Assembly (NCBI RefSeq): GCF_031181555.1
Contig: NZ_JAPSKQ010000046.1
Coordinates: 1-40,705, forward strand
Length of the DNA: 40,705 bases
From: Streptomyces sp.
GTDB taxonomy: Bacteria > Actinomycetota > Actinomycetes > Streptomycetales > Streptomycetaceae
Direction of reading: 5' to 3'
Below, piece after piece: positions 8,830 through 16,622 of this stretch (within the stretch, counting starts at the first letter, position 1; each line of letters opens with the position of its first letter). The position numbers and the translations under genes were made by a program. Under the pieces are notes generated by a model. The model had not been told where the DNA came from and searched no databases. It saw nothing but the letters and a program-made list of their open reading frames with translations.

Positions 8830-11235
8830 TCACACCGCCAGGTCCACCGCTCGCACCCGGTCGAACACCCCCTCCCCGTCCCGCTCCGTGAGGAGATACG
8901 CCTGCGCCTCGCCCACGTGGAAGTAGAGCCCGTGCAGCTCCAGGGTCCCGTTCCTCAGGGCCCGGGCCACCGATGGGTGGGCGCGCAGATGCTCCAGCTG
9001 CTGGACCACGTTCGTCAGGCACAGCTGCTCGACCGCGTCGGTGGGCGCCCGTCCGGTCAGTCGCGCCCAGGACCTGCTCGCGTCGCCCATGCGGTCCAGG
9101 CTCGGCAGTCCGTGCCGCAGCCACCGTCTCAGCGGTGTGTCGACGCCGCCCGGCGCCGAGTCGAGCAGTGCCTGCATCGCACCGCACCCCGAGTGGCCGC
9201 ACACGGTGATCGACCGCACTGCCAGCACCTCCACGGCGTACTCGATGGCGGCCGCCACCGAGTCGTCGCCGCTCTCCTCGCCGGGGGGCGGCACGAGGTT
9301 GCCGACGTTGCGCACCACGAACAGGTCCCCCGGACCGCTGGACGTGATCATCGAGGTGACCAGCCGGGAGTCGGCACAGGTCAGGAACAGCTGCGTGGGC
9401 CGCTGTCCCTCGCGCGCCAGCCGGGCCAGTTCGCCGCGCACCAGGGGAGCGGTGTCGCGCTGGAACGCGCTGATGCCCCGCACCAGTTCGCGCCCGCCGG
9501 TGCCGGACGGCTCCGGCTCGCCTTCGCCGGGCGCGCTCGGCCGTCCGTCGCCGCCCGCCACGGGCTGCGGGCGTTCGCACTGGTGGTTGCGCCAGGCCGT
9601 CCAGGGGCGGCAGCGGCAGCCGGCGCCGGACGCGCGGGCCTTCTCGGTCCCGTCCGCCGGGCGGTGGCCGGTGAGGGCCTCGGGCTCGGCGATCCGGACC
9701 CCGGCACGGCGGCCGGTGATCTCCACGGTGCCGCCCCGCGCGATGTGCGTGCTCTGCCAGTCCTGCAGCGTCTCGTACGCCGCGTGGTCCATGAACGACC
9801 CGTCCAGCGCCACCACGGCATCGGCCCCGTGGGGGACGAGATGCAGGGCGCGGCTGAGTCGCGGCACCGCGAGGAACGTCAACTGGCCTCGGACGTGGAC
9901 GTGGTGGACTCCCTCCTTCTCCTCGTGCGTGATACGGGTGCGGGTGAGGCGGTGCAGGGCCACGCCGACGGCCACGGCGATGCCCAGCGCCACGCCCTCC
10001 AGGACGCCGAGGGACACCACGCCGAGGGTGGTCACGGCGTAGACCAGGACTTCCCGGTGACGGGTCACCGTGCGGATGTGGTGCAGGGACACCATCTGGA
10101 TGCCGACGGCCATCACCAGGGCGGCGAGCGAGGCGAGCGGGATGAGCTCCAGGAGCGGGACCATCAGCAGCGCGGCGATCACTACGAAAACGCCGTGCAG
10201 CATCGTGGAGTTCCGGCTCACGGCACCCGCGCGCACATTCGCGGAACTGCGGACGGCCACTCCGGCCACGGGCAGTCCGCCGAGGGAGCCGGAGACGATG
10301 TTGGCCGCGCCCTGTCCGAGCAGTTCGCGGTCCAGGTCGGACCGCCCGACGCGGGCGGGACCGGGGCGGCCGGACACCAGCTTGTCCACGGCGACCGCGC
10401 CGAGCAGCGACTGCACGCTGCACACCAGCGTCGTCGTGAGCACGGCGGCGGCGAGGCCGAGCACCGGACCGTCGGGCAGCCCGGCCAGGGCGTGGTTGCG
10501 CCAGGACGGCAGGTCCACCTTGGGCAGGAGGAGGCCGGCCGCGGCGGCCACCGCGGTGGCTCCGGCGACGGCGACGAGCGCGGCCGGGACCGTGCGGGCA
10601 ACCCGTCCGGCCCGGCCGGGCAGCCGGGGCCAGAGCAGCAGCAGCGCCAGCGTCAGCACGCTCACCGACAGGGCCGCGGGGTGCAGGTTCGCCAACTGGG
10701 CGGGGAGCGCGCGGAGATTGTCGGGGACGGAACTCTGCGGGGTGCCGCCGAGGACGATGTGCAGCTGGGCGACGGCGATGGTGACGCCGATGCCGGCGAG
10801 CATGCCGTGCACGATCGCGGGGCTGACGGCGAGCGCGCCGCGCGCCACCCGCAGACAGCCCAGGCCGAGCTGGGCGAGCCCGGCCAGGACGGTGATGGCG
10901 CAGGTCGTCCGCCAGCCGTAGCGCTGGATGAGGTCGGCGGTGACGACGGTGAGCCCGGCGGCCGGGCCGCTGACCTGGAGCGGCGAGCCGCCGAGGCGCC
11001 CGGCGACGAGTCCGCCCACTGCGGCGGCGACCAGTCCGGCCTGGAGTGGCGCGCCGGTGGCGAGGGCGATGCCGAGGGACAGGGGAAGGGCGATCAGGAA
11101 GACCGCGATCGAGGCCGAAAGATCGGCGCCCGCGATGCGGAAGCGCCGTGGCCCGGTCGGCGGTGGGCTGTGGGGCGGATGGGCGCGCTCGGTCCGATCC
11201 GAGTCGGCGGCACGGGCGGGAACGCAGGCTGACAT
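8830..11235 (-). CDS. SulP-type transporter fused to beta-carbonic anhydrase
   Basis: An 801-residue fusion. The N-terminal part (about 30-415) is a SulP/SLC26 anion transporter with ten or more hydrophobic segments and the family stretch SGPAAGLTVVTADLI. It is followed by a STAS-like domain (about 430-510, with VVALDGSFMDHAAYETL) and a Gly/Arg-rich linker. The C-terminal part (about 590-790) is a beta-class carbonic anhydrase with zinc ligands in CADSR and CGHSGCG. Such fusions are thought to carry bicarbonate and interconvert it with CO2 at the inner membrane face; substrate preference is inferred. The ATG at 11235 follows GGAGGAGACGGGAG. An 18-bp-spaced direct repeat of CTCACACCG overlaps and follows its stop codon. 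Confidence 0.9.
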   Translation of the reverse strand: MSACVPARAADSDRTERAHPPHSPPPTGPRRFRIAGADLSASIAVFLIALPLSLGIALATGAPLQAGLVAAAVGGLVAGRLGGSPLQVSGPAAGLTVVTADLIQRYGWRTTCAITVLAGLAQLGLGCLRVARGALAVSPAIVHGMLAGIGVTIAVAQLHIVLGGTPQSSVPDNLRALPAQLANLHPAALSVSVLTLALLLLWPRLPGRAGRVARTVPAALVAVAGATAVAAAAGLLLPKVDLPSWRNHALAGLPDGPVLGLAAAVLTTTLVCSVQSLLGAVAVDKLVSGRPGPARVGRSDLDRELLGQGAANIVSGSLGGLPVAGVAVRSSANVRAGAVSRNSTMLHGVFVVIAALLMVPLLELIPLASLAALVMAVGIQMVSLHHIRTVTRHREVLVYAVTTLGVVSLGVLEGVALGIAVAVGVALHRLTRTRITHEEKEGVHHVHVRGQLTFLAVPRLSRALHLVPHGADAVVALDGSFMDHAAYETLQDWQSTHIARGGTVEITGRRAGVRIAEPEALTGHRPADGTEKARASGAGCRCRPWTAWRNHQCERPQPVAGGDGRPSAPGEGEPEPSGTGGRELVRGISAFQRDTAPLVRGELARLAREGQRPTQLFLTCADSRLVTSMITSSGPGDLFVVRNVGNLVPPPGEESGDDSVAAAIEYAVEVLAVRSITVCGHSGCGAMQALLDSAPGGVDTPLRRWLRHGLPSLDRMGDASRSWARLTGRAPTDAVEQLCLTNVVQQLEHLRAHPSVARALRNGTLELHGLYFHVGEAQAYLLTERDGEGVFDRVRAVDLAV

Positions 11236-11564
11236 GGTCTCCCGTCTCCTCCGGGTCTGCGCGGTGCGGAAGGGGTGGGTCCCGCGCGGCGGCGGGGGGT
11301 CGCGGCCGCGGGGCACGGCGTGAAGCAGTGGGATTCATCAACAATCAGTAAACGGATCGTAATTCAGAGTAAAGGGCGGGCATAGACTTTCCGGGCAAAT
11401 GGGCTAATCAATCATTCTCGCGAGGGAAGCGGGCATTTCATCGGCTTGTCGTACTTATTCCTTCTCAGTTCCGTGCGACGTTGGCGGCGCTGTCGGCCCG
11501 GACCGGCACAGCACCAGACATCGCCCCATCGAGGTCGGCCCGAGAGAAGGAAGAAGGTGGGCGG
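11236..11564. promoter_or_regulatory. Divergent intergenic region with lower G+C
   Basis: This region lies between the divergent SulP-carbonic anhydrase gene (-) and the NodB-like lipoprotein gene (+) and must hold both promoters. Positions 11330-11460 are clearly A+T-richer than the flanks. A -10-like TAGACT is at 11383-11388, but no good -35 lies at the right distance. No gene or strong hairpin is visible. Confidence 0.45.
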
Positions 11565-12836
11565 ATGGCCGCCACCCACAGGATCGCCGCGGGCGCCGTG
11601 GTCGCCGCGGTGTGCGTCGTCTCGCTCGCCGGCTGCGGGGCCGGCGCCGACGGCACCGACGAGCAGGAGAGGGGTCAGGAGAAGGCCAAGCCGGCTCCCG
11701 CGCCGAAGAACGTCGTCCGGCTGATCGGCGACGGCTCCACCGCGTACACCGGGGCGCAGCCGCACCTGCCCCGGCCCGAGCGGTTGAAGCCGGGCGAGAA
11801 GCCCCCGCAGTTCGTCGTCTTCTCCTGGGACGGGGCGGGCGAGGACAGCCAGAAGCTCTTCTCCCACTTCCGCAAGGTCGCCAAGGAGAACAACGCGACC
11901 ATGACGTACTTCCTGAGCGGCGTGTACCTGCTCCCGGAGGAGAAACGCGACCTGTACCGCCCGCCGCAGCACTCCCCGGGCCGCTCCGACATCGGCTTCA
12001 ACGACCGGCAGGGCATCGCCGACACCGTGAAGCAGCTGCGCCTGGCCTGGCTGGAGGGCAACGAGATCGGCACCCACTTCAACGGGCACTTCTGCGGCAG
12101 CGGCGGCGGGGTCGGCGAGTGGTCGGTGGCGGAGTGGAAGGACGAGATCGCCCAGGCCAAGCGTTTCGTGAAGACCTGGAAGACCAACACCGGCATGAAG
12201 AACGCGGCCCCGCTGCCCTTCGACTACGACAAGGAGCTCATCGGCGCCCGCACCCCGTGCCTGGAGGGGCGGAAGAACTTCATGAAGGCCGCCCGCGACC
12301 TGGGCTTCCGCTATGACACCAGCGGCGTCAACAACCAGGTGTGGCCGAAGAAGAAGCACGGCCTGTGGGACCTGTCGATGCAGCTCGTGCCCTTTCCCGG
12401 GCACTCCTTCGAGCAGCTCACCATGGACTACAACTTCATGGTCAACCAGTCCGGCACCACCACCCAGGGCGACCCGGCCAAGCACGAGCTGTGGGGCGAC
12501 CAGATGCGGGACGGCCTGCTCCAGGGCTTCGAGCGGGCCTACCGCGGCAACCGCGCGCCCCTGATCATCGGCAACCACTTCGAGTCCTGGAACGGCGGCA
12601 CCTACATGCGCGCCGTCGAGGAGGTCGTCGAGGCGGTGTGCACCAGGTCCGAGGTGCGCTGCGTCTCCTTCCGGCAGCTGGTGGACTGGCTGGACGCCCA
12701 GGATCCGAAGACGCTGGCGAAGCTGCGCACCCTGGGCGTCGGCGAGGCCCCGGAGCAGGGCTGGAAGTCCTTCCTGTCCGCCGCCCCCGCCCCGGCCCCC
12801 AAGGGCGTGCCCGGGGCACCGGCGGCGAAGCGGTGA
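11565..12836 (+). CDS. Lipoprotein with NodB/polysaccharide deacetylase-like domain
   Basis: A 423-residue secreted lipoprotein. Residues 1-25 are a signal peptide ending in the lipobox LAGC, followed by a charged linker. The remaining ~360 residues keep scattered marks of the CE4 (NodB-homology) fold: SWDGAGED where the family has TFDD, the metal-binding HFNGH (H-x3-H), GARTPC as motif 3, and NHFESW near the end. It may deacetylate a cell-wall polymer, but the second Asp of motif 1 is replaced, so activity is uncertain. The ATG at 11565 has AAGG with suitable spacing; the reading from 11481 would bury the signal peptide. It converges on the ParA-like gene with only three bases between the stops and no terminator. 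Confidence 0.75.
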   Translation: MAATHRIAAGAVVAAVCVVSLAGCGAGADGTDEQERGQEKAKPAPAPKNVVRLIGDGSTAYTGAQPHLPRPERLKPGEKPPQFVVFSWDGAGEDSQKLFSHFRKVAKENNATMTYFLSGVYLLPEEKRDLYRPPQHSPGRSDIGFNDRQGIADTVKQLRLAWLEGNEIGTHFNGHFCGSGGGVGEWSVAEWKDEIAQAKRFVKTWKTNTGMKNAAPLPFDYDKELIGARTPCLEGRKNFMKAARDLGFRYDTSGVNNQVWPKKKHGLWDLSMQLVPFPGHSFEQLTMDYNFMVNQSGTTTQGDPAKHELWGDQMRDGLLQGFERAYRGNRAPLIIGNHFESWNGGTYMRAVEEVVEAVCTRSEVRCVSFRQLVDWLDAQDPKTLAKLRTLGVGEAPEQGWKSFLSAAPAPAPKGVPGAPAAKR

Positions 12837-12839
12837 GTC

Positions 12840-13820
12840 TCAGGCGGTCGCCGTGACGCTCTCGTCGAGCACGAAGCCGGGGTCGACCTGCGCCGCGAGG
12901 TCGGTCCCGGTGCGCTCGTTGCCCCACGACCGGGCGTTCTTCAGGTGGAAGTGCACCATCTGGCGGGTGTAGCGCTCCCGGTCGCGCAGCCGGTACGTCG
13001 CGTCGGCGGCCGTGTGCAGCAGGCGCAGGGCGTGGCGGTTCGGCTCCTCCAGGAGTGCGAAGCGGGGCGGCCGGCCCTTCTCCATGGCCCGGACCCAGTC
13101 CGAGTGCCCCACCGTCACCAGCAGGTCGTCCCCGACCTCCGCGCGGAGGAAGCCGAGGTCGTCCGGCCCCTGCACCTTGTTGCCGACGACCTTCAGGGTG
13201 ACGCCGAAGTCGCGGGCGTACTCCTTGTACTGGCGGTAGACGGAGACCCCCTTCCGGGTCGGCTCGGCCACGAGGAACGTGATGTCGAAGCGGGTGAACA
13301 TGCCGGAGGCGAAGGAGTCCGAGCCGGCCGTCATGTCCACCACGACGTACTCACCGGGGCCGTCCACCAGGTGGTTCAGGCACAGCTCCACCGCTCCGGT
13401 CTTGGAGTGGTAGCAGGCGACCCCCAGGTCGGCGTCCGTGAAGGGGCCGGTGACCATCAAACGGACGGTCCCCTCGTCGAGTTCCACCGGCCGTGCGCAG
13501 GCGTCGTAGACCGGGTTGTCCTCGCACACCCGCAGCAGCCGGGAGCCCGCACCGGGCGGCGTCGTCTTGATCATCGTCTCGGCGGACGCGATGCGCGGGT
13601 TGGTGCCGCGCAGGTAGTCCTTGATCAGCGGCAGGTGCTCGCCCATCGCGGGCAGCGCGGCCGCCTCCGCCTCGTCGAGGCCCAGCGCGGCTCCCAGGTG
13701 CTGGTTGATGTCGGCGTCGACCGCGACGACCGGGGCACCCTCGGCCGCGAGGTGACGGACGAACAAGGAGGACAGGGTCGTCTTTCCGCTGCCGCCCTTC
13801 CCCACGAAAGCAACTTTCAT
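12840..13820 (-). CDS. ParA/CooC-like P-loop ATPase
   Basis: A 326-residue SIMIBI-class ATPase. The deviant Walker A GKGGSGKTT is at residues 7-15, the Walker B-like VVAVDADINQ follows, and YVVVDMTAGSD forms the next strand, the layout of CooC/MinD/ParA proteins. A CYHSK segment lies where CooC carries its metal-binding cysteines, but only one Cys is present. There is no DNA-binding N-terminus, so this is not a chromosomal ParA. The ATG at 13820 begins MKVAFVGKGG; a GTG at 13826 adds two residues and is equally possible. No ribosome-binding site is visible, and TACCTT (13835 down to 13830) could be the -10 box of a leaderless transcript. It is divergent from the Fic-like gene, 101 bases away. 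The partner protein is unknown. Confidence 0.82.
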   Translation of the reverse strand: MKVAFVGKGGSGKTTLSSLFVRHLAAEGAPVVAVDADINQHLGAALGLDEAEAAALPAMGEHLPLIKDYLRGTNPRIASAETMIKTTPPGAGSRLLRVCEDNPVYDACARPVELDEGTVRLMVTGPFTDADLGVACYHSKTGAVELCLNHLVDGPGEYVVVDMTAGSDSFASGMFTRFDITFLVAEPTRKGVSVYRQYKEYARDFGVTLKVVGNKVQGPDDLGFLRAEVGDDLLVTVGHSDWVRAMEKGRPPRFALLEEPNRHALRLLHTAADATYRLRDRERYTRQMVHFHLKNARSWGNERTGTDLAAQVDPGFVLDESVTATA

Positions 13821-13908
13821 GTTCACTAAAGGTAGTTGAGTTGTGACGGTGTGTGGCAGCCGGGCGTGAAGAAGACCACTCCATCGTGGAGCCGGCGCCG
13901 GGGGTGCG

Positions 13909-13914
13909 TAGTGT
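13909..13914 (+). promoter_or_regulatory. -10 box for leaderless Fic-like gene
   Basis: TAGTGT ends seven bases before the ATG at 13922, the position expected for the -10 box of a leaderless transcript. No ribosome-binding site precedes the ATG. No clear -35 hexamer is seen. Confidence 0.45.
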
Positions 13915-13921
13915 CGTACTC

Positions 13922-14785
13922 ATGAGTACGACTGGCGCGACCGCCGATCCTCCCCCGAGCTCCCGGGAGAACGCGAGCAAGGGTGACCCCCTCGCGGCCC
14001 TGGGCTCCCTGCCTGGAGTGGCCGACTCCGTGGAGTCCGTGCGCAAGGCCGTGGACCGGGTCTACGGACACCGGGTCATGCGGCGGCGGAGCAACGAGAT
14101 CACCTCCGAGGCGGCGTTGCGCGGCGCCCGCGGCTCGGCGGCGCTCTCGGGCGCGGACTGGGCCCTGGAGGAGGTGCGCCGGCGCAGCGACTTCGGTGGC
14201 GACGCCGAAGCGCGCACGATGGGCGCGGCCCTGCGTCTGACCGCCGAGGCGGGCCAGCTGCTGTCCATCTGGCGGCAGTCGCCCCTGAGGGTGCTGGCCA
14301 GGCTGCACCTGGTGGCGGCGGCCGACAAGGCCGAGGAGGTCGGGCGGCCCCGGAAGGAGGGCGAGGCGGTCGACGAGCCCCTGATCGGGCTCGGGCTGCC
14401 GAGCGCGGCGGAGGCGCACGGCCGGCTGGAAGGGCTGTCCGAGCTGATCATCGCGGGCGGTTCCGCCCCGGCGCTGGTGACGGCCGCCGTCGTCCACGGC
14501 GAGCTCCTCGCTCTGCGCCCCTTCGTCTCCCACAACGGCCTGGTCGCACGGACCGCCGAACGGATCGTCCTGATCGGCAGTGGCCTCGACCCGAAGGCGG
14601 TCTGCCCGGCCGAGGTCGGACACGCCGAACTGGGGCGCGACGCCTATCTGGCGGCGCTGGAGGGCTATGTGTCCGGCACGCCGGAGGGTGTGGCCGCCTG
14701 GATCGTCCACTGCGGGCGCGCGATCGAGCTCGGGGCGCGCGAGTCGACGGCGGTGTGCGAGGCGCTCCAGCGCGGGGCGGCGTGA
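13922..14785 (+). CDS. Degenerate Fic-family protein
   Basis: A 287-residue protein resembling Fic proteins, which normally transfer AMP to target proteins. Residues 199-210 read RPFVSHNGLVAR and align with the Fic core HPFx(D/E)GNGRxxR: the catalytic His is Arg199, the first Gly of GNG is His204 and the following Arg is Leu207. Upstream, GSAALSGADWALEEV aligns with the inhibitory helix SxxxEGN, also without its glutamate. Both the catalytic and the inhibitory residues are therefore changed, which argues for a binding or scaffold role. Older annotation calls relatives oxidoreductases, for which I see no motif. The ATG at 13922 follows a -10-like TAGTGT. The gene is divergent from the ParA-like ATPase, suggesting a functional pair. 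Confidence 0.72.
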   Translation: MSTTGATADPPPSSRENASKGDPLAALGSLPGVADSVESVRKAVDRVYGHRVMRRRSNEITSEAALRGARGSAALSGADWALEEVRRRSDFGGDAEARTMGAALRLTAEAGQLLSIWRQSPLRVLARLHLVAAADKAEEVGRPRKEGEAVDEPLIGLGLPSAAEAHGRLEGLSELIIAGGSAPALVTAAVVHGELLALRPFVSHNGLVARTAERIVLIGSGLDPKAVCPAEVGHAELGRDAYLAALEGYVSGTPEGVAAWIVHCGRAIELGARESTAVCEALQRGAA

Positions 14786-14848
14786 CGCGCGCGCGTGGTG
14801 TGAGGGCGGGAGAAGGGGAAGGGTCACGCGAAGGGGCCGTGCAGAGAT

Positions 14849-14876
14849 GCGGCGGTACGAGGACTCGTACCGCCGC
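14849..14876 (+). terminator. Terminator after Fic-like gene
   Basis: GCGGCGGTACGAG and CTCGTACCGCCGC form a perfect 13-bp inverted repeat with two bases between, 63 bases after the Fic-like stop. It is the strongest hairpin on this side of the convergent gap and marks the left edge of the RNA-like region. Confidence 0.7.
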
Positions 14877-14914
14877 TGGCATGTCCACCGGGGTACCAAG
14901 CGTCCTCGATATGT

Positions 14915-15130
14915 GCCCATCAGGTCGGGACTTTGCCCGTCACCTGGTGCGGCTGGCCCGTAATCGACGGGTCGACGTCGCGTGGGTGCCCGGTGTCCAT
15001 GCTCGGTCCGTGGGGCCAGAATGCGTTCTGAAGGTGATCCTCTCGGATGTCCTTGGTCTCGCGGGCCGTTGAGTCCTTTGTACTCCAGGAGTGAAGCGAG
15101 CGGAAGTCCTGGCCCTGCTTCTTTACTTTT
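14915..15130. ncRNA. Candidate structured small RNA (6S-like scr3559-type position)
   Basis: The 423-base convergent gap between the Fic-like and HAD genes is long, of lower G+C, and without a credible reading frame, yet contains a chain of hairpins: CAGGT/ACCTG enclosing CGGG/CCCG (14921-14946), CCCGT/ACGGG (14957-14971), CAGAA/TTCTG with a TGCG loop (15017-15030), AAGG..ATCC/GGAT..CCTT (15031-15054), CTCGC/GCGAG (15058-15100) and GAGT/ACTC inside it. GGGCCAG (15013-15019) can also pair with CTGGCCC (15109-15115), and a T-rich run follows on the plus strand (15116-15129), favouring a plus-strand 3' end there. In S. coelicolor a 6S-like RNA, scr3559, is reported between the corresponding genes. 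Boundaries and strand are estimates. Confidence 0.5.
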
Positions 15131-15208
15131 GGCTTCAAAGACGTACGAAACGGGCGCCGATACGTGCGGCGGCGGCCGGCCACGCGCGGAGCGTCTGCCG
15201 TGACGCGG

Positions 15209-16042
15209 TCAGGCCGCTGACGCGCGGCGCCGGCTGGTGTACCAGACGAGGCCCGCGGTGGCCGCCGCGGCCCCTATGGCGGCTGCCGCGACCAGGGCGG
15301 GGCGCGGCGGCACGGAGAACGCCGGGAAGCGCTGCTTGAGCCGGACGGGCCGGTGGAAGTCCAGGATCGGCCACGCGCGCGCGAGGGCCTCCCGGCGCAG
15401 CGCGCGGTCGGGGTTCACGGCGTGCGGGTGGCCCACGGACTCCAGCATCGGCACATCGGTCACCGAATCGCTGTAGGCGTAGCAACGGGCCAGGTCGTAG
15501 CCCTCGGACTCGGCCAGTTCCCTGATCGCCTCGGCCTTCGTCGGGCCGTACGCGTAGTACTCCACCTCGCCGGTGAAACACCCGTCGTCGCCCACGACCA
15601 TGCGGGTGGCCACGACCCGGTCGGCGCCGAGCAGTTCGCCGATCGGCTCGACGACCTCGGCGCCGGAGGTGGACACGATCACGACGTCGCGGCCCGCGGT
15701 GTGGTGCTCCTCGATCAGGGTGGCGGCCTCGTCGTAGATGATCGGGTCGATCAGGTCGTGCAGCGTCTCGGCGACGATCTCCCTGACCTGCTGGACGTTC
15801 CAGCCGCGGCACAGCGCGGACAGGTACTTGCGCATCCGCTCCATCTGGTCGTGGTCGGCGCCGCCGGCCAGGAAGACGAACTGGGCGTATGCGGTACGCA
15901 GGACCGCTCTGCGGTTGATCAGGCCGCCTTGGTAGAACGACTTGCTGAACGTGAGCGTGCTCGACTTCGCAATGACCGTCTTGTCCAGGTCAAAGAAGGC
16001 GGCTGTGCGGGGCGACGAGTGGTTTTCCACGCCCTTGAGCAT
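15209..16042 (-). CDS. HAD-IB family phosphatase-like protein, tail-anchored
   Basis: A 277-residue HAD-superfamily subfamily IB hydrolase. Motif I DLDKT supplies Asp18 and Asp20, STSGAEVVEP is motif II, and YSDSVTDVPML is the metal-binding motif IV, as in SerB-like phosphatases. A hydrophobic helix of about 20 residues near the C-terminus, followed by YTSRRRASAA, would anchor it in the membrane. The substrate is unknown. I chose the ATG at 16042; upstream codons to 16117 are open but lack family similarity, and a TTACGC (16064 down to 16059) is a plausible -10 box for a short leader. In the syntenic mycobacterial region a SerB-like HAD gene also lies beside the ssd/tad operon. It is divergent from the ssd gene. 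Confidence 0.88.
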   Translation of the reverse strand: MLKGVENHSSPRTAAFFDLDKTVIAKSSTLTFSKSFYQGGLINRRAVLRTAYAQFVFLAGGADHDQMERMRKYLSALCRGWNVQQVREIVAETLHDLIDPIIYDEAATLIEEHHTAGRDVVIVSTSGAEVVEPIGELLGADRVVATRMVVGDDGCFTGEVEYYAYGPTKAEAIRELAESEGYDLARCYAYSDSVTDVPMLESVGHPHAVNPDRALRREALARAWPILDFHRPVRLKQRFPAFSVPPRPALVAAAAIGAAAATAGLVWYTSRRRASAA

Positions 16043-16082
16043 AGGGGCAGCCCATTCGGCGTAAGGTGGGTGTGTGGGTTTG

Positions 16083-16211
16083 CCTGAGAGGCCTCTCGGG
16101 TACACCATGGAAGTCACGGATCGTTCGCGACCGTGCTAACCCGGTCCGACTCCTCCCCCCCCGAGTCGGCCGTGGAGACGACCCCCGCTCTCCCCCCCGG
16201 CGGGGGTCGTC
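16083..16211 (+). other. Chain of four hairpins ending in a terminator-like stem
   Basis: Between the divergent HAD and ssd genes four inverted repeats follow one another: GAGAGGCCTCTC (16086-16097, a 12-bp palindrome extended by CC/GG), a stem CACGG-TCG/CGA-CCGTG with a TTCG tetraloop and one bulged A (16115-16135), CCGACTC/GAGTCGG around a C-run (16146-16169), and a 12-bp GC stem (16177-16211). The pattern resembles a short structured transcript on the plus strand that ends at the last stem. No promoter could be fixed. Confidence 0.4.
16177..16211 (+). terminator. Strong hairpin 412 bases upstream of ssd
   Basis: GACGACCCCCGC (16177-16188) pairs perfectly with GCGGGGGTCGTC (16200-16211) around an 11-base loop; TTTT follows 16 bases later. 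It lies between divergent starts, where no known gene needs a terminator, so it either ends a small RNA or insulates the tad promoter. Confidence 0.5.
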
Positions 16212-16622
16212 GCATGTCCGGGTGGGTTTTCCACACTCTTCCCCGCGGCCGGGTGCCGTTCCGGTGCCGCGGGCGGGAAGTGATTGTCATGGGCATGAGA
16301 TGTAACTGTGGGTAGCCGTAGGATTGCTCTGCGGGATTCCCGCGGGAGATGTGCGGGGTTCACCGGTATGGGTGACGGCGATATTCACAACGGTCGAGGT
16401 ATCCACGGTTTTCGACCAAGATCCACGCGATTTTCCCGATCGCTGCACCGTGATTCCAACGCGACCCGCTCGCCGCGAGTTCACGCCCGGTTTGTCGTTT
16501 GTCGGGTCGCGTATGGCCGGTTTCCGTCTGCCTTCCCCGGACAGATCGCTCGCCGGCTCATCACACGTCGGGAATCGCGGGGCCGCAGGGGCTGCGCGAG
16601 AGATGCAGCAAAGGGGACGAAC
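16212..16622 (+). promoter_or_regulatory. Leader/promoter region of the tad operon
   Basis: No gene is supported here. The region is A+T-richer than its flanks at 16270-16500 and holds two small palindromes: TCATG-gg-CATGA (16287-16298) and GCGGGA-t-TCCCGC (16331-16343). TTGTCA (16284-16289) and TAGGAT (16319-16324) resemble -35 and -10 hexamers but are too far apart to belong together. AAGGGGA at 16611-16617 is the ribosome-binding site of ssd. Confidence 0.45.

Noticed and set aside
14920..15183. Minus-strand open frame of 87 codons in the convergent gap, and a plus-strand one at 14755-15072
   Set aside because: Neither has a ribosome-binding site or a recognisable product, both cross hairpins, and the plus-strand frame runs through the terminator at 14849-14876. 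A non-coding RNA fits better.
16308..16622. Earlier start for the Ssd/CpaE-like gene
   Set aside because: The extra 105 codons are Arg-rich, contain small palindromes and are unlike the family. AAGGGGA directly precedes the ATG at 16623.
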